A stretch of 64,000 nt of DNA from Calonectria ilicicola (GCA_020809705.1 CP085832.1:248001-312000); one strand, 5' to 3'; shown: positions 1-11,333, counted from the stretch's first letter. Notes: generated from the letters alone by a model not told the origin. Numbers and translations: made by a program.

Positions 1-1235
1 TAGTATTCCAATTCCCACTTTGTAAGTGAGCACTATTTTAAGAGAAAAAGGTTATTTTCCACCTTGAACTCACACTATCCCACAACAAGATCAGCGCAGC
101 GGAATAAATTCTATCTCTATTCTAAATCGTAACTTTAAATTCCAAATTATGAGTAAATCAATGTAGAAATTGAGAATACTCGCAAATCTTAGTGTCACTA
201 AAGATTCTCTACAGACTATCAATCCAAAACACATCTCTGTACAGCTAAATAGACACGCCCCTAGCTGTTGATGCAGTTCTCCATGCGTCCTCCATTGCTA
301 CACTTAACACTCAAATATGTTCCACCATAACAGACAACAAATTACCGTAAGCAGTAATTCTAATGATGAATACGGAACAATTATACTGGTTGGTATTCCC
401 TTCTGTCCTATGCGATTTAACCGGTGTGGCTTGTATCTCATCATTCAACCGATTTCAGCATTCCAAGTACACTCTAGAGCTCTTACGCGGGGTAATGACC
501 TTGTTTTGGGAATGCTTCCGCCACATCAAACCTATCTTCTACAAGCAATATTAGTGACCAGCTCTCCCGAAGAAACGATTCCGATGGCTTTTTTAGACTC
601 TGATGATGGTGCCGAAGTGGAGCCGTACATAACCATCTACTACCGATGTAGCAAGTCGGTACTGATATCGTCCGAATTTATTTCATCTTTGTGTCTCAGC
701 TCCAATACTACAAAGGCTCCTTCATGTGAATTATTTTCGGCGGTCGTACCCAACATAATCTCCATAAAGTTCTAGACTCAAATCTGTCGAGTTTAAGTTC
801 AAAATGTCTAAGTCAAATTTCCCATCACGGAGTAACGGTCACTGTTTTACACACGGTTAACGCAATGGGTAAAATTGGTCGAAATCAGGCTTGCGGAGTA
901 ACAATAGAACTGGAATGTTATTATTTGGGCTGGCTGGGCGAATTCGGTCCGAATGTCCCTGTAACCATTGCCAACGGAGAGTTTATAAACCGGGCCAAGT
1001 CAGCTTACTTAATCTTCATCATGTCTAGCATATCAGTATTCTGTAATGAGGAATGTAACGTTCCCATAAGGACCTATCCATATCAAGTCTGAGCATTTAG
1101 CTGAATGCAAATTATAAGACATAGCAAATATATATCTTGCCCCAACTCTGCCCATAATTCAACTTGTGCCATCCCACATCTGAATTCTCTTTATTAATAT
1201 CAACTCAAGTCTATCGCGCTTGAATATTACCGACA
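1..1235. other. Intergenic, no supported gene
   Basis: AT-rich sequence with short random open frames only; the longest (317-775) has no signal peptide, no recognisable domain and no coding-like neighbour. TATA-like motifs near 1113 (TATAAG) and 1129 (TATATAT) lie about 105-120 bp upstream of the first secreted-peptide gene and could serve as its core promoter. Confidence 0.5.
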
Positions 1236-1529
1236 ATGAAGTTCATTGATACCATAATCCTTTTTATCGGTTCGGTTTCCGCAGGACCTGCTCAAGGGGC
1301 ATTACCAGTACTACCAGAACTGAAGCATCTCGGCCAACCAGGTTCAAACTTTGCAAGCCAGGGCAAAGGAGAGCGAGATGTAGTTGCGGGGCCGATATGC
1401 ACCGCAGACTTCCCCCTAAAATGCTCCGCCACCGACTTCTGCTGTCCCATGGGCTCGCTTTCTTGTTGTCAGCTTGAGTGTTGTCTACCTGGTACAAGGT
1501 ACTGCAATGCCGGTCGATGTTACGGCTAA
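1236..1529 (+). CDS. Small secreted granulin-like cysteine-rich protein
   Basis: A 97-residue single-exon protein. Residues 1-16 form a signal peptide (MKFI start, hydrophobic core IILFIGSV, small residues SAG at the likely cleavage site), so the product is probably secreted. The C-terminal 43 residues hold ten cysteines spaced C-x7-C-x5-CC-x6-CC-x3-CC-x6-C-x4-C. The three adjacent CC pairs recall granulin-type stacked disulfide modules, known in small fungal secreted proteins. The spacer at residues 17-54 is low in cysteine and could be a propeptide. No catalytic motif is visible. It could be an effector or a wall-associated peptide; the role is unknown. The frame is intact and the start is the only methionine before the signal sequence. 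Confidence 0.72.
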   Translation: MKFIDTIILFIGSVSAGPAQGALPVLPELKHLGQPGSNFASQGKGERDVVAGPICTADFPLKCSATDFCCPMGSLSCCQLECCLPGTRYCNAGRCYG

Positions 1530-1845
1530 TGGCAAGCTACCCAACAAATTTTGCGTGGAAATGTCAGTATAAAATTTCCAATTGATCTTGCAAAGCGCTA
1601 ATTCTCTTGAAACATTAGAATTTTGCATTGCTTCAACGCAGCAAAGGTTTCGCTGAAACACTGGATAGTTTTTTATTTAAAAAGAAAAGATGCACTCTTC
1701 TCTCCTCAGTTTCCTACATTCCTAAATGATGCCCAACGTGACATATACCTCCATTAGCATGTGTTTCGAAACCTGAAATTCATTTAGTTTTCCTATCTTA
1801 TTGCAGAGTTTGCAGAAAACTCGATGTAATTATCCCTCCACCGGG
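1530..1845. other. Intergenic spacer between convergent genes
   Basis: About 315 bp of AT-rich sequence between the granulin-like gene and the 3' end of the reverse-strand dehydrogenase. It presumably holds both 3' untranslated regions. Nothing else was recognised. Confidence 0.5.
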
Positions 1846-2768
1846 TTACTTTTCAATATAGACATTCATTCCAGCTTCTCTAAACGTGGCCATCTGCTGC
1901 TGAAGTTCACCAATTACTCTGTCCATCAACATACACATGTCTCTTCCCAAAGGAATAACCTTTTCTCCTTCCTTTCCTGCTCCAAAACCTTCACCAGTCG
2001 CGACTTCGAATATCACCTTGGAGGCTTTGTGATGATCGCCATCTGGCTCAAAATTAGTGCCTCGAAGGCTATGCGCAGTCTTTTCTGTAACACTGCCGTG
2101 GTAATCTTCAGGAAATGGAACCGATGACAACTTTAGACCGTTGGTGAAATTTGTATCAAATCCACCCAATTGCACAGTCAGCGTCCGGATGTTGAAAGGA
2201 GCAACTTCGCGAGCCATTACTCGCGTGAGACCTGGATACTCTGGTTAATAAATCGTCATTCATTCTAGAACCGGGACGCACCATCCATCGCTGCTTTACT
2301 GGCGGCATAAATACCCATGCTTTCTCTCCCACTCACGCCAGCGCCAGAACCAATATTCAGAATAAGACCACGTCTGCGCCGCCGCATGTGAGGCAATACC
2401 GCACGAATGAGTCGATAGGGGCCGAAGAATATAGTCTCCATCTGACGATGGACTTCATCTTCAGGGAAGCTCTCTGCAGGTCCATGGATAGACCATCCAG
2501 CATTGTTTACCAAGATGTCAATCTCGATGCCATCGGCTTCAAGCTTCTCGATGATGGAATAACCTTGGGGGTCATCAACATCGAGAGGGAGCCATCGACC
2601 ACCGCTTCCCTGAATCTCCGATACTAATTGAGGTATCTTTTCTGGGCTTCGTGAAGTGGCGATGACCCGGTGTCCCTTCGAGATAGCCAGTCGAGTGAGT
2701 TCAAGGCCAAACCCAGATGCAGCGCCGGTGATGAACCAGGTCAACAAGGAAACATTCCAAGCAGACAT
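1846..2768 (-). CDS. Short-chain dehydrogenase/reductase (classical SDR), two exons
   Basis: Exons 2768-2282 and 2240-1846 join across a 41-bp intron (GTGCGT donor, AACCAG acceptor) to give 293 residues. The glycine-rich cofactor motif TGAASGFG is at residues 14-21, NNAG at 88-91, and the catalytic serine at about 141 (NIGSGAG) with Y154-x3-K158 (YAASK). This is a full classical SDR Rossmann enzyme of normal length, using NAD(H) or NADP(H) on an unknown alcohol or carbonyl substrate. The retinol-dehydrogenase-like subgroup is common in fungi. An in-frame upstream ATG at 2834 would add 22 residues with no SDR similarity, so the later methionine is preferred. The splice restores the conserved segment leading to VMAREVAPFNIR. 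Confidence 0.85.
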
Positions 2769-4346
2769 GATGAACCGGTTTTTCTTGTAAGCAATTAACC
2801 TGAAATGGGTTTTTTTTAATTGATGCTGGGTCATGGGAAATTTATAGCAATTGAAGCCCGATAAAACTTAACCAAGATACCGGAGCCCAAGTGCTTATGT
2901 CCGATGGTAGGCCTTAGCTCCGGCGCACCCTTTGCTCGCTCTCAGCCATGCATTGATTACATACGTGACTCCAAATTACTCTAAACTTGGCGTCGCAAAT
3001 GCTACCTTGCATGTAGCAGGTACTGTGCAAGATCAGGGTGTTGCCGTTTATTGTCTCCTGATGATTGGCTTAAATCACACCAGGATTGATTCCTCGATGA
3101 CTTCTTGGCTGAGCGTGGCTTAATTCCGAGCGCAAGGTCCAGGCTACCTTGGAGAGGATGTCGAGCTCTGTATTTATAGCCAATACCACGACAAAATTTA
3201 TTTAACTTCCAATCCAGGAACGGTGATGAAAGCACATGTCTTCTCTAGGTAAGGGGAGAAGCACACCTTTCACCCGACAAAATCTTCTCAAAAGCATGTA
3301 TTTGATATGTCTCGTTTTAAGTTTCAGAGCAGCTCTGGCTTGGTTACCTAAGAAATCATGAGAATCACGGCCAAAATCGATCACTGATCGAAAGCCTCTA
3401 ACTTTGTGTGGTACTACGATTAAACAAATAAAGCATGGAAAGGAAGAGTCCCAACAACTCAGATCAGCGTCGCCTGTAAATCTCATCACAACCTTAGTAA
3501 AAAACGCATTTCCTCCAGCAATAAGATCCAACCAAAACCAATACCAATGTCAGAAACATCCAAGACGATAACTAGTTTGGCTTTACAACAGTCCATTTTT
3601 GCTAAGGAGTTAAAAATGTAATATTATGCTTTGGTAAGATTACGTACTCAACAGACCATTAAAACTAGATGACCAACATGGCGATCATTTGTAGCGCTTA
3701 TATCTCCTACAAATCCCTGCAATTAGCCGCTAGGTCGGTAAGATCAAGTTCTACTCTCCTGTAGCACCGATAAAAGACTTTGCCTTTCCACCAGCAGAGC
3801 ACATCTAAGTAACAATTTGGGAGAAAAGAAAAAAAAAGAATTATGCATATCTTGAGTCTGAACTGAAAATTTACTATTTCGGACTTGAATTTTGTTGACA
3901 CCGCACACCAACGGAGGTGTTCATGAAAAAACCCCATACTAAGACCAACAAACTCACATTTAGGTTCGGAGTTATCATTTCCCTCCGCCCACTAAACAAC
4001 GCTAACCAAGTCTTGGCCCCTCTATAGAGGAGTAGTGCAACAGTGCCCCCGGTCGCTAAATGGACTTGTCTCAGTTACCAACAGGGGTAGAACCACTCAT
4101 CGCGTACAATTTCAGCCCTCTTGTGCCACCTCAGGCTAAAATCGAACAAGCCTTCGGGAGACTGAAAAACAAAAGCCCTCATTTCAATGCTGAATAATCC
4201 TCTTCAGGGGCGAGCCACGGAGGCTTTACCTTGACGCGTGTTCCTCGCACCAGGCAGTCTCAGAAAAGCTAGAAAGAAAACAAAGAAAGAGGATCATTCC
4301 CAGCACTTTTCCTCATTACAAAGAGTGTGTTAGCAGGGGGGAAATC
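2769..4346. other. Intergenic, divergent promoter region
   Basis: About 1.6 kb between the reverse-strand dehydrogenase and the forward acyltransferase. No intact gene, RNA or repeat was recognised; short open frames here have no coding signature. The last few hundred bases before 4347 are presumably the acyltransferase promoter. Confidence 0.45.
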
Positions 4347-5934
4347 ATGGTTCTCGATTATATCCAACAGTTACTAGGCGGTTCACGCAAATCGCACTCC
4401 CCCGTGAATGAAGATGACGAGGTTTTTCCGGCACACCCCTTTGACGACAATGAAGTGCTCAAGGGAATCATGATAAGCTGGACTCTATGCTTCAATGACG
4501 TTTTGGATGCTGAGAAAGTGAACGAGGCCCTCCAGAAACTACTAGAAAAGGAGGGATGGAGAAAACTTGGAGGGCGTCTTAGGTTAAATGTAAGTATTAA
4601 AAGACGCCATCGCCGAACCTGAGACTGACGAATTATCCCGAAAGGCTCAAAAGAGACTTGAAGTTCACGTACCCAAAGTCTTTACTCCAGAACGACCAGC
4701 AGTTCGATTCTCACACTCAGTATTGGAGATGAGAATGGATGATCATCTTGTCGCAAGCCAACTGCCAAAGCCAACAAGCGAACTCTCTGTTCAACTAATG
4801 CCGAATGAAATGGAACACGCCTTGGGCTTAAAGGGGTTCAAAGATGTGCCGGCTTCAGTCGATGACCTTATTTACAGCGGGGAGCCCCAAATCTCACTGC
4901 ACATCATTTCTTTTGTCGACGCAACTCTCGTTGTTTTGTCATTTCCTCATACCATGACCGACGCCATGGGCCAAAGAGCGCTAGTGGAAGCATGGTCTCA
5001 AATGGTAGCAGGACGAGAGACAGATGTCCCTGTCTTGGCAGGTACCCGCAATGATATCTTGGGTACGGTAGGAACGGCATCAGATGCCACAGAGGCCGAG
5101 CCTTGGATTCTAGAGCCCAAAATAATGTCGGGGTTTAGAAAATTCTTATTTGGATTGAACTTTCTCTGGGACATGATATGGTGTCCCAAAGCTGAAGAGA
5201 AAGTGATATGTATTCCTCCTGGCGTGATGAAGCAGCTCCGGCAACGAGCACAACAAAACTTGATGGAAAGCCAGTGCGGCCAACAGCCTTTCATTAGTGA
5301 AGGTGATGTCTTGAATGCTTGGATGATCAGCCTCGTGGCTCGATCTCAAGGTAAACCAAGGCCTATGAGTCTTCTCAACGTGGTCGAGATTCGGAGTCGT
5401 CTGCGGTCTCTTTTTAACCCAAAGATATCCGAGGTATACATTCAGAACCTTGTCTTTCGTAGCCAAGCATTTCTGTCCGCCACTGAGAGTGTAGGGCTCT
5501 CGCTAGGAGCAACGGCGCTGAAGGTTCGTGAGGCGATCGTTCAACAGGTAACGGAACCACAGCTGAGAGCGCAAATTCGGAGAGAGAGAAAATCGAAAGA
5601 GGCAGGCGAGTCATATCAACTTCTTGGCGAATCCAATGCCATGCTACTAGTTTTCACCAATTGGTCCAAGTGCGACTTCTTCAAAATCATCGACTTCAGT
5701 TCGGCAGTGGTTGGAGGCAAGATCGAGGGCAAAGTTGAGGGCAGAACTAATCCTCCAGGCACCATTTTCTATCATCATGGCACCACCGTCAAGAAAGATT
5801 CCGTGAGCAGGAATTTCGTCACTATCCTGGGCAAAGATCACGCAGGAAACTACTGGGTCAAGCCTACTCTAGGTGCAAATCTTTGGCCCAAATTGGAGGA
5901 ACAGGTTGTGCAACTAAGCAAGGATGTATGCTAA
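4347..5934 (+). CDS. BAHD-type acyltransferase (transferase family, trichothecene 3-O-acetyltransferase-like)
   Basis: Two exons, 4347-4589 and 4645-5934, give 510 residues. The 55-bp intron has a GTAAGT donor, a CTGAC branch-like motif and an AAAG acceptor; an alternative acceptor at 4653 would drop three residues in frame. The catalytic HxxxD motif reads HTMTD at about residues 182-186, followed by AMG as in fungal members of the PF02458 family. The second, structural motif of plant BAHD enzymes (DFGWG) is only loosely represented, by a segment around KIIDFSSAVVGG, which is usual for fungal proteins. The enzyme would transfer an acyl group from acyl-CoA to a hydroxyl or amine; the substrate is unknown. 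No other trichothecene-pathway gene lies nearby, so a role in mycotoxin formation is not supported. Confidence 0.82.
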
Positions 5935-6188
5935 ATTTCCTTTGTCGTCAATCCAGGCATGCATATATTTCACCTATTATCTTTAATGCAATTTAAATGA
6001 ATTTATATTATTTATCACGCAATTCACAACATGGCTCTAAAAGAAAGGTTTTAGATTCCGTTCTGCTCAGTCAAAGCAAAAAGTATTCTTACAGGTATTA
6101 TGAGCATCAATAATTAGGATAGGAAGCATTTGAAGAATGCGAGTTCATAATTTATTCATTGTCTATTTCCTTCATAACTCCTCAGAAT

Positions 6189-7166
6189 TTAATTAAATCT
6201 CTTGGCGAAAGCGGTAACATTCTTAACCAGATCAGCGTCTGGGAGCATTCCCAACTTGGAAGCTACCTGAGTATCAAATTCGGCTGGCCAGCTTCCCACA
6301 ATTGCTTCTACTTTTGGATCTCTCTCCTCCTTGATCAGGGATAAAGCTTTACTTCCTCCGACAGCCTCGAGAGCATTCAAAATCTCTTGCACCGTCACAG
6401 TAATTCCAGGGAGGTTAACCACCCTTGACAGCTCAAACTGACTTGCGGGCACATCCTTAATCAAGATGAGGTTCTGCACCACCGTCTCCGGGCTGCAGAC
6501 CCACATCTTCAAGTCCCGAGATACCGGAAGAATGGACTCCTCGCCCTTCAATGGCTCACGAACTATGCCGCTAGCGAAGGAGCTAGCCGCGGCGGATGGC
6601 GCACCAGGGCGCACAATGATAGTTGGGAGGCGCACAACACGGCCATCTAGTAGTCCACGGCGGGACATATCATTGAGGTATGTCTCAACCATGTGTTTCT
6701 GTGCTCCATAGCTTGACTGAGGCAAAGGACATGTCTCCTCGCTAGTTGGCACAGCTTTGCCGTTCTCGCTTTTTGTTGGGCCGTAGACTGCTAGGCTAGA
6801 TGGGAAAACCACAACGGCAGCTGGGTGGTTGTGTCGCAAGTAGTCGAGAATTCCTCGATGTGAGTCCCAATTCACTCTCCAACCGAGCTCCAAGTTGGCT
6901 TCGGCGCCTCCAGACATTAGTCCATGGAGCAGGTAAACGGCAGAGTAACGTGGTTCGAAGATCTTGGCGATTACGGAAGAATCCGTCAGATCGCATTTGA
7001 CGGTGCTAATCCGTTGAGCATGTTGGCTGACAGACTGGGGGACGGGTGGCTCTACAACATCCGTGAGAGTCAACCGCAAGTCTTCAGATGTGTTGATGAG
7101 AGCCGCTGCAAGATCCTGTCCAATAAAACCGGCACCCCCGGTAATAAGAATATGTGAGCCCGTCAT
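6189..7166 (-). CDS. denD-like: D-erythronate dehydrogenase-like extended SDR (DenD family)
   Basis: A 325-residue single-exon protein of the NAD-dependent epimerase/dehydratase superfamily. TGGAGFIG at residues 9-16 binds the dinucleotide; the catalytic set is S123/S124 with Y153-x3-K157 (YGAQK). Stretches typical of the DenD group are visible: SGGAEANLELG near residue 85, the RRGLLDGRVVRLPT block, then ASSFASGIVREPL, and the late NLPGITVTVQEIL block. In bacteria DenD oxidises D-erythronate to 2-oxo-erythronate as the first step of tetronate breakdown. The gene is intronless in a window where most genes are split. It shares an 819-bp divergent promoter with a D-2-hydroxyacid dehydrogenase, which suggests a joint role in acid-sugar metabolism. 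The exact substrate is inferred. Confidence 0.85.
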   Translation of the reverse strand: MTGSHILITGGAGFIGQDLAAALINTSEDLRLTLTDVVEPPVPQSVSQHAQRISTVKCDLTDSSVIAKIFEPRYSAVYLLHGLMSGGAEANLELGWRVNWDSHRGILDYLRHNHPAAVVVFPSSLAVYGPTKSENGKAVPTSEETCPLPQSSYGAQKHMVETYLNDMSRRGLLDGRVVRLPTIIVRPGAPSAAASSFASGIVREPLKGEESILPVSRDLKMWVCSPETVVQNLILIKDVPASQFELSRVVNLPGITVTVQEILNALEAVGGSKALSLIKEERDPKVEAIVGSWPAEFDTQVASKLGMLPDADLVKNVTAFAKRFN

Positions 7167-7985
7167 TGTTGTGATGATAAGTTATGGGAGCTCAAGAAAT
7201 GCGGCCAGGAGAAGAGAGTAGCGGAGCAGCGGGGGAGGGACTTATCAGGCTTGGAACAGCCAGAAAATGACTCCATAGCGATTTCATAATCGTGGCCACT
7301 TATTATTCTGGAGATGTTTGAGCCCCACGATGTCTGGCGGACTCCCAGTAAGAATCCATGTCCGGAAATGGCACTCGGCCGTTGCACCGCTGTGGGCTAC
7401 GCTACGGGGCCAAGTCCGGGCGCTAACCGAGGTGTTCGCAGCGATGGGATTGGCAAATTGAGGGCTTCATTGACATTACGACTTGGAAAGTCTGCGTTAG
7501 TCTACGTTTGACGGAGAATTGGATAGTCTATTATGATGGGCTTCGCATGATATGGGTCCAAATGTCGTCGCATTGAAGCGAATCATAGAAAACAGGGTGG
7601 TTGGAGAAGTTCAACTGCTAAAGACATCTCAAGCCTGCTGTGTCCATCCGCCCAAATCTCTATCCAGCACTCACATTCACATTGAACCATGAAGTCACCG
7701 CGTTGCACATCAATTGCATGAGTTTCTCTTCTCCGTATAATGCCGGAGTTGGGTCCGTCATCACGGCCGTTTCACCGTTTATTGCGCTGCGGCATTCTTC
7801 AGCGACTCAGTAGGGCGGGGGCAGTGGGGAATCAGGTCCGAAATGGAGGAGTCGTCTGAGGGGCATCGCAGCATCAGCAACAAAACCAGCCGCATTATTC
7901 AAGTCTTCCTTACCAATTTTAACTTTGACCATCCTTTGGAACAAAAAGAAAAGAAAAAACATAGACTTCTCCAGAGACCGCAGCA
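7167..7985. promoter_or_regulatory. Divergent intergenic promoter of DenD-like and hydroxyacid dehydrogenase genes
   Basis: An 819-bp stretch separates the two divergent start codons, so it must hold both promoters. It is moderately GC-rich, with an A-rich tract (AAAAAGAAAAGAAAAAAC) just before 7986. No specific operator was identified. Confidence 0.45.
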
Positions 7986-9103
7986 ATGGCGCAAAATAAA
8001 CCAGTCGTCTTGCGCCTTGGCGAGGACATCAAATACAACCACGACTTCTACAATGACGTTTTTACAAAGCGCTTCAACGTCGTTGCCAATGAGGAACCGG
8101 ATAGAGAGTCATTCATTAAAGCCTTGAAAGAGAAAAAGTAGCGTCTTTCCGCATCTGATATCATTATTCCGTCGCTCTAACATTGGCTAGGTATGGAGAT
8201 TTCGTTGCCATTTACCGCCCTCACTTCCAAACTGGTGGCGAGATGGGCCAGTGGGACGACGAGCTCATCAGCTTATTGCCTCCGTCAGTGCGCATCTTTG
8301 CTTCAGCCGGTGCTGGTTTCAACTGGGCCGACACAGATGCGTTAGGCCGCCGCCGAATCTGGTACGCGAACGGCGCGGGCGCCAGCGATGAAGCCGTCTC
8401 AGACACGGCCCTCTTTATGATCCTCTCCGTTTTTCGCAACTTCTGGCGCTCGCAAAAGGGCGCCCGTACGTGCGACCCAGAACAATTCATTGCCATGCAT
8501 AAGCTCGTAGGTAGTATTTCATACAACCCCCGCGGGCACGTCCTCGGCATCGTCGGCCTCGGCAACATTAGCAAGCTGGTCGCACGAAAGGCTCGGCTTG
8601 CATTTGGCATGGAAATTCATTATTACGACATTGTTAGGTCAGCCCCAGAGGTGGAGACAGAGCTAGAGGCAACCTATCATTCCGACCTGTACGACCTACT
8701 CGCCATTTCTGATTGCGTGACTTTACACACGCCCCTTACCCCCCACACTCAAGATCTTATTGACGCCAAGGCATTTTCTCACATGAAAGAGGGCTCACGA
8801 CTCATCAATACCGCGCGTGGTCAAGTTGTGAATGAAGAGGCCTTGATCGAAGCCCTTAAGAGCGGCAAAATTGGTGCTGCTGGTCTCGATGTCCACTACC
8901 ACGAACCCCAAGTCTCGAAAGAGTTAGCAGATATGGACAATGTTACTTTGACATGCCATAATGGCGGCGCGGCAATCACAACACGAATCAACTTTGAACT
9001 GAATGCAATGAAGAACATTCTACAAGTAGTTGATGAAAAGGGTGATTTCTGTGGAGAGCCAATTACACCTGTGAATAGAAAGGCGTTTGAAGCTGCTGTA
9101 TAG
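7986..9103 (+). CDS. D-isomer-specific 2-hydroxyacid dehydrogenase (NAD-dependent)
   Basis: Exons 7986-8137 and 8191-9103 (53-bp intron, GTAGCG..GCTAG) encode 354 residues. The order is N-terminal substrate domain, then the Rossmann dinucleotide domain with GIVGLGNIS near residue 167, then the catalytic triad. The triad Arg lies in NTARGQVVNE (about 258), Glu in HYHEPQ (about 288) and His in TCHNGG (about 306). The enzyme interconverts a 2-oxo acid and a D-2-hydroxy acid; fungal relatives act on hydroxypyruvate, glyoxylate or mandelate-like acids. The protein is probably cytosolic, with no targeting signal seen. It is divergently paired with the DenD-like enzyme, whose predicted product is a 2-oxo acid, so a two-step route is plausible but inferred. 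Confidence 0.88.
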
Positions 9104-9415
9104 ATTTCGGATAGAATTTATGTATCATTTAATACGAGTAAAATATATTTCTTACCAGCAAGTACTTTCAAACGAGTCACAGTTGCTAGATACAACCGGA
9201 GACTAGGTTCGGGTAGATAAAAGGACCTTCTGGCCAGTCAGTCACAGACATGGTGTCACGGAGAGAATTGTAGATTTGTGTAAAATGAATAAGGCGAAAA
9301 TGACTATATCTAGCACTGCTAATTGAAGGTAGATCTAAGTTCGATTCAATTGTACGAGCAAAAACATGCAAGCACATGGCTATCACGGAGAGACTAGATG
9401 GATTGATTAACCAAA
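9104..9415. other. Spacer between convergent genes
   Basis: 312 bp between the dehydrogenase stop and the 3' end of a reverse-strand secreted-protein gene. It presumably holds both 3' untranslated regions; nothing else was seen. Confidence 0.45.
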
Positions 9416-9912
9416 CTAGAATGGCTCGCAATTCGCGCATGGACCCTGGAAGTTTCCAACAGCTCCGATACATGCAAGGTCTGCGACTGGGTCTAGGAGG
9501 TGGTCAGTATTGAGCTCCAGTAAGTGGGAGAATGAATAACTTACTCAAGAAAAGTTCATCGATGGCAGCGCCACAGGCAGGAATAACAGTTGCAAAGGCG
9601 CCGATGCAAGCTGGATAGAGCACGGCAATGTTAGATTGTGCTTGAAGGACTTTTCAAGAGAAAATAAAAGCGTTTGTGAGAGTGAATCTTACCCCAGATA
9701 TCGCATCCTCTCGCCTCGTGGCCTCTGAGCTTCTCGATGGCTGCGTTGCATTCACCAAGGTTGTTCTGATGACTTGCGCATGAATACTGCTGCTGTCTCT
9801 CCATCAAATTGGCATCGCCTTGTTCGATCGACCCGACCGAGTCGGCGGGAACGGCGGTAGCAAGCGGAAGGAGGGCAGCAACAAGGGCAACGAGTTTGAT
9901 TTGGAACTTCAT
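9416..9912 (-). CDS. Small secreted 8-cysteine protein, three exons
   Basis: Exons 9912-9693, 9610-9545 and 9492-9416 give 120 residues. Introns are GTAAGA..CCAG and GTAAGT..CTAG. Residues 1-20 are a clear signal peptide (MKFQIKLVALVAALLPLATA). The mature part has eight cysteines, and an ACIGA motif occurs twice: near residues 74-78 at the first splice junction and about 32 residues later. The hydrophobic middle between cysteines and the PCANCEPF end suggest a compact disulfide-bonded fold. Without the introns the frame ends early in basic non-homologous residues, which supports the spliced model. The family is not recognised; an effector or surface protein is plausible. Confidence 0.7.
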
Positions 9913-10274
9913 GATGATAAAAGGTGATTAGTATTCCGTTAAATAATGAGTAAATTTGTTGATCTGTCCGGTGTTTGAAAGCGTAAAGGATAATGGTGCA
10001 GAGGAGGAAATCGGAATGAAGGCTATGGAGCGTTTTAATAGTAACTGAGTGGTACGAAACGAAGTATCTATTTCGGCCATGATGCCCAAATCACAGTCAT
10101 CAAGAAAGTATAGAATGTTTCGTGGAAAGCTAAACCTAGCCCCTTTCCTCAAACGGCTTACTTATTGCTTGAGTGGCAAGGACTTGAGAAAGTAAATGAC
10201 CGATCGTCGCCCGCATTGCCTCCCAAAGCAAGCTCGTTTTGTGATTATACAAGTTTATGGTACCAACGGCTTTC
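9913..10274. promoter_or_regulatory. Upstream region of the reverse-strand secreted-protein gene
   Basis: About 360 bp upstream of the 9912 start codon. It must contain that gene's promoter. No clear TATA box or operator could be assigned. Confidence 0.35.
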
Positions 10275-10486
10275 TCAATAGTTACTATGGCGGCTTCATA
10301 GTAAAAGTGTTTCGTATTTAATTAATAGAGTTAAGATAACGACCATGCTGATCCCTTCGTATTGCCGGGCGGCCGATTGGTCAATAGTTGCTATAGTGGC
10401 TTTATAACAAGGTTGCTTCGTATTCAAGTGATAAGCTTAATGTGATGGCAGTGCTCATCCCTTCGTACTATAGGGCAGTCGATTGG
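10275..10486. repeat. Direct tandem repeat, two diverged 106-bp units
   Basis: Unit 1 is 10275-10380 and unit 2 is 10381-10486. Both begin TCAATAGTT and end in CGATTGG, and both carry a CATCCCTTCGTA-type core near the same offset. Many differences between the units are C/T or G/A transitions. A degraded third start (TTAATATTTGCGATGG) follows at 10487. The repeat lies between two divergent secreted-protein genes. Confidence 0.75.
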
Positions 10487-10502
10487 TTAATATTTGCGAT
10501 GG

Positions 10503-11333
10503 ACGCAGTTGCTATAGCACACAATAGTCCTTGAGAGCATATGTTCGAGTGATCGGTCAATACTATACATGCCAAGACCAGGCGGTGTCACTTTAACTGG
10601 AAAAAATGCAATCCATATATTCCCTGTCACAAAGGCACTTTTCTCTTGGCATCACACTTCTATCTCCTCGGAGGTTACCGAGCTTGCATCAAGGAGGCGG
10701 TCAATGAGTTCTTTGATGGAGAGGGTGTCTAGCCGTTTGCATTGCTCCATTTTGTGTTAATTAATCGTAATATAATCATGAATCTTTTGTGAAGAGTGTC
10801 AGATAGCCACCAATACTTGTCATAATAAAGAGAAGTATAAATTGATTTGTCCTTACTTCTACTTTTCTTTTCTTCCTTGACTTTCTAACATAGTAGAGAA
10901 TGGAGAAAACATTTAGGTTTCTGTCCTGAAGCTAAACTCGAGCTTATTTTGTCTCAATCCATGTATACAAAATTTAGTTCGTGGAGAAAGTTAAATCGTG
11001 GTGGCGGTGACAGCAAGTGCTTTGATATTTGGGCTGATCAAGGTTGTTATCCCGAGGTGGCATGATCGTATTCGCAATAGCTCTTCGTAATTAAACGAAG
11101 TAAGATGGGCGGTGGATCGGAACGGGTGCACAATGATGAATTCTACATCCACTAAAAGTCAAACGTGGTAGAGAGAAGTGGCAAAACACAAACATTTAGG
11201 ACTAAGAAGGCATTGAACCATACACATATATAAACTAACAAGCTCGCTCCATCGACAAGAACATTATTATCTCAATCCAATATCATTCATTCTTCATATA
11301 CCCAGCCTCATCAATTTCGTTAAATATATCACC
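10503..11333. promoter_or_regulatory. Promoter region of the 103-residue secreted protein
   Basis: Non-coding sequence after the tandem repeat. A good TATA box (TATATAAA, 11227-11234) lies about 100 bp before the start codon at 11334, followed by a pyrimidine- and A-rich leader typical of fungal 5' untranslated regions. No gene was recognised in the rest. Confidence 0.5.

Noticed and set aside
317..775. 152-residue forward open frame near the left end
   Set aside because: No signal peptide, no domain, no codon bias, and the sequence is AT-rich; it looks like a chance frame.
4347..5934. Assignment as a trichothecene-pathway acetyltransferase
   Set aside because: Only family-level similarity is visible and no other trichothecene gene lies nearby.
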